Assembly (NCBI RefSeq): GCF_049615385.1
Contig: NZ_JBMZFL010000026.1
Length of the DNA: 23,596 bases
Reading direction: 5' to 3' (one strand)
From: Aequoribacter sp049615385
GTDB lineage: Bacteria > Pseudomonadota > Gammaproteobacteria > Pseudomonadales > Halieaceae
Under the pieces are notes generated by a model that was not told the DNA's origin, ran no database searches, and worked only from the letters and a program-made list of their open reading frames with translations. This document shows, one piece after another, positions 22,903 to 23,596 of the stretch (position 1 is its first letter; each line of letters begins with the position of its first letter). The position numbers and the translations under genes are program-made.

Positions 22903-23466
22903 TTGGTTCATTGTTTGGGGTTGCTGAGCTTCATCTGGCTGGTCCTTGCGGTGCTGCAAAGTCGGTTGGGCCCCGATCCTATAAAGCAGCTTGTGCTGGT
23001 AACCGGGGAGCGAGGCTTTCAGTTTTTATTGTTTTCTTTGGCCATCTCTCCGCTGGCTCGGTTGTTTACTGCGCCCTTGCTTTTACAGTGGCGTCGACCG
23101 GCTGGCCTTTGGGCGTTTTACTTTTTGTCTTTACACTTGCTGGTCTTTTTTCAAGGCTATATCGGGTGGTCATGGACAATTCTTATTGAAGAGCTCAAGG
23201 AGCGTCCCTACATTTCTGTCGGTGCTCTAGCTTGGCTTCTATTGGTGCCGCTAGTGATGACGTCCACGCGACGTGCTCGGCTTAAATTAGGTCGGCGTTG
23301 GGATCTGTTGCATCGCTCAGTGTTCATCGTCGCTGCATTGGCTTGTCTGCACGTAATCTGGCAGGTTCGATCTGATTGGATTAATGCTGGTGTATACACC
23401 CTGGTTTGTGTTTTAATTGTGGGTTCCCGCTACAGAAACCTTCGGTGCTTTTCTAAAGCAATCTAG
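22903..23466 (+). CDS. msrQ: Heme-binding membrane subunit MsrQ (YedZ)
   Basis: Inner-membrane heme b protein passing quinone or flavin electrons to MsrP. Several transmembrane segments of the ferric-reductase-like type are visible: CLGLLSFIWLVLAVL, FQFLLFSLAISPLARL, LWAFYFLSLHLLVFF, VGALAWLLLVPLVM, VFIVAALACLHVIW and VYTLVCVLIVG. Conserved histidines H78, H137 and H150 (187-residue numbering) are the likely heme ligands. RLGPDPIK and ERPYISVG are family motifs. The start is uncertain. The only usual start codon after the in-frame stop at 22837 is TTG 22903, which leaves just two residues before the first membrane segment and no ribosome site. An ATT at 22849 has GAGG 7 bases upstream, overlaps the msrP stop and would give 205 residues with a basic N-terminus, nearer E. 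coli (211). Confidence 0.93.
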   Translation: MVHCLGLLSFIWLVLAVLQSRLGPDPIKQLVLVTGERGFQFLLFSLAISPLARLFTAPLLLQWRRPAGLWAFYFLSLHLLVFFQGYIGWSWTILIEELKERPYISVGALAWLLLVPLVMTSTRRARLKLGRRWDLLHRSVFIVAALACLHVIWQVRSDWINAGVYTLVCVLIVGSRYRNLRCFSKAI

Positions 23467-23530
23467 GGTTTACATAGGGGATCCGGTCGGCGTGGTTTTG
23501 CCTGCCCGGAGTGCGGATTTCAAGCTCAGC

Positions 23531-23596
23531 AAAAAATTTTGAAAAAAGTAAAAAAAGCGCTTGCGTGGTTTTGGATGTTACGTATAATGCGCGTCC
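23531..23596 (+). promoter_or_regulatory. Strong rRNA-operon-type promoter at the window edge
   Basis: TATAAT (23583-23588) is perfect; TTGCGT (23561-23566) lies 16 bases upstream, the spacer length of rrn P1 promoters. An A/T tract of 26 bases with only two G (23531-23556) sits where an UP element belongs. The discriminator GCGCGT is GC-rich, typical of stringently controlled stable-RNA promoters. The start would be near 23595, so the RNA gene lies outside the window. An rRNA operon is the best guess; a tRNA operon is possible. Confidence 0.8.

Noticed and set aside
1..23596. CRISPR arrays, insertion sequences, phage genes, toxin-antitoxin pairs or other defence systems
   Set aside because: Searched by eye on both strands; no tandem direct repeats, transposase or integrase motifs, or att-like duplications were seen.

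Overview
The window is a stretch of chromosome from a gammaproteobacterium, probably a marine, non-enteric lineage. The family-level placement (a Cellvibrionales/Halieaceae-like bacterium) is only a guess. Several blocks keep a gammaproteobacterial gene order: bamD divergent from rluD, then pgeF and clpB; and the group ilvI-ilvH / ilvC / pssA / msrP-msrQ followed by what looks like an rRNA operon promoter. As I recall it, Pseudomonas aeruginosa keeps the same neighbours near its pilVWXY1-pilE cluster and near one of its rrn operons; this was not checked.

Layout. (1) 1-5682, + strand: tail of a minor-pilin operon (last codons of a pilV-like gene, pilW, pilX, pilY1, pilE), every junction overlapping by 1 to 11 bases. 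(2) 5748-7388: glutamine-dependent NAD+ synthetase, convergent with bamD (7404-8282, -). (3) 8356-12678, +: rluD, pgeF and clpB; clpB has a near-perfect heat-shock (sigma-32) promoter whose -35 element contains the pgeF stop codon. (4) 12687-13106, -: small exported DUF4124 protein. (5) 13107-13508: a 402-base region without a convincing protein gene but with much structure: a 12-bp inverted repeat, a candidate promoter, an Ile-Val-Leu-Val codon run in an open frame, several hairpins and a terminator-like stem with a T tract, all just before ilvI. (6) 13509-15751, +: ilvI-ilvH, ending at a strong bidirectional terminator. (7) 15813-18236, -: GH3 glycosidase lipoprotein. (8) 18474-19946, -: ilvC, divergent from its regulator ilvY (20051-20941, +) across a 104-base region with two similar dyads 31 bp apart. 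(9) 20979-23466, +: pssA, msrP, msrQ. (10) 23531-23596: a very strong rrn-type promoter running into the window edge.

Most of the window is housekeeping: branched-chain amino acid synthesis (acetolactate synthase IlvIH, then ketol-acid reductoisomerase IlvC under IlvY), outer-membrane assembly (BamD), ribosome pseudouridylation (RluD), disaggregase (ClpB), phospholipid synthesis (PssA), repair of oxidised periplasmic proteins (MsrPQ), and type IV pilus assembly/adhesion. I see no mobile element, CRISPR array, phage gene or defence system. The most interesting signals are regulatory: the possible attenuator before ilvI, the sigma-32 promoter overlapping pgeF, the paired IlvY-type dyads, the apparent lack of a normal start codon for msrQ, and the insertion/inversion that separates ilvIH from ilvC around a GH3 lipoprotein gene.
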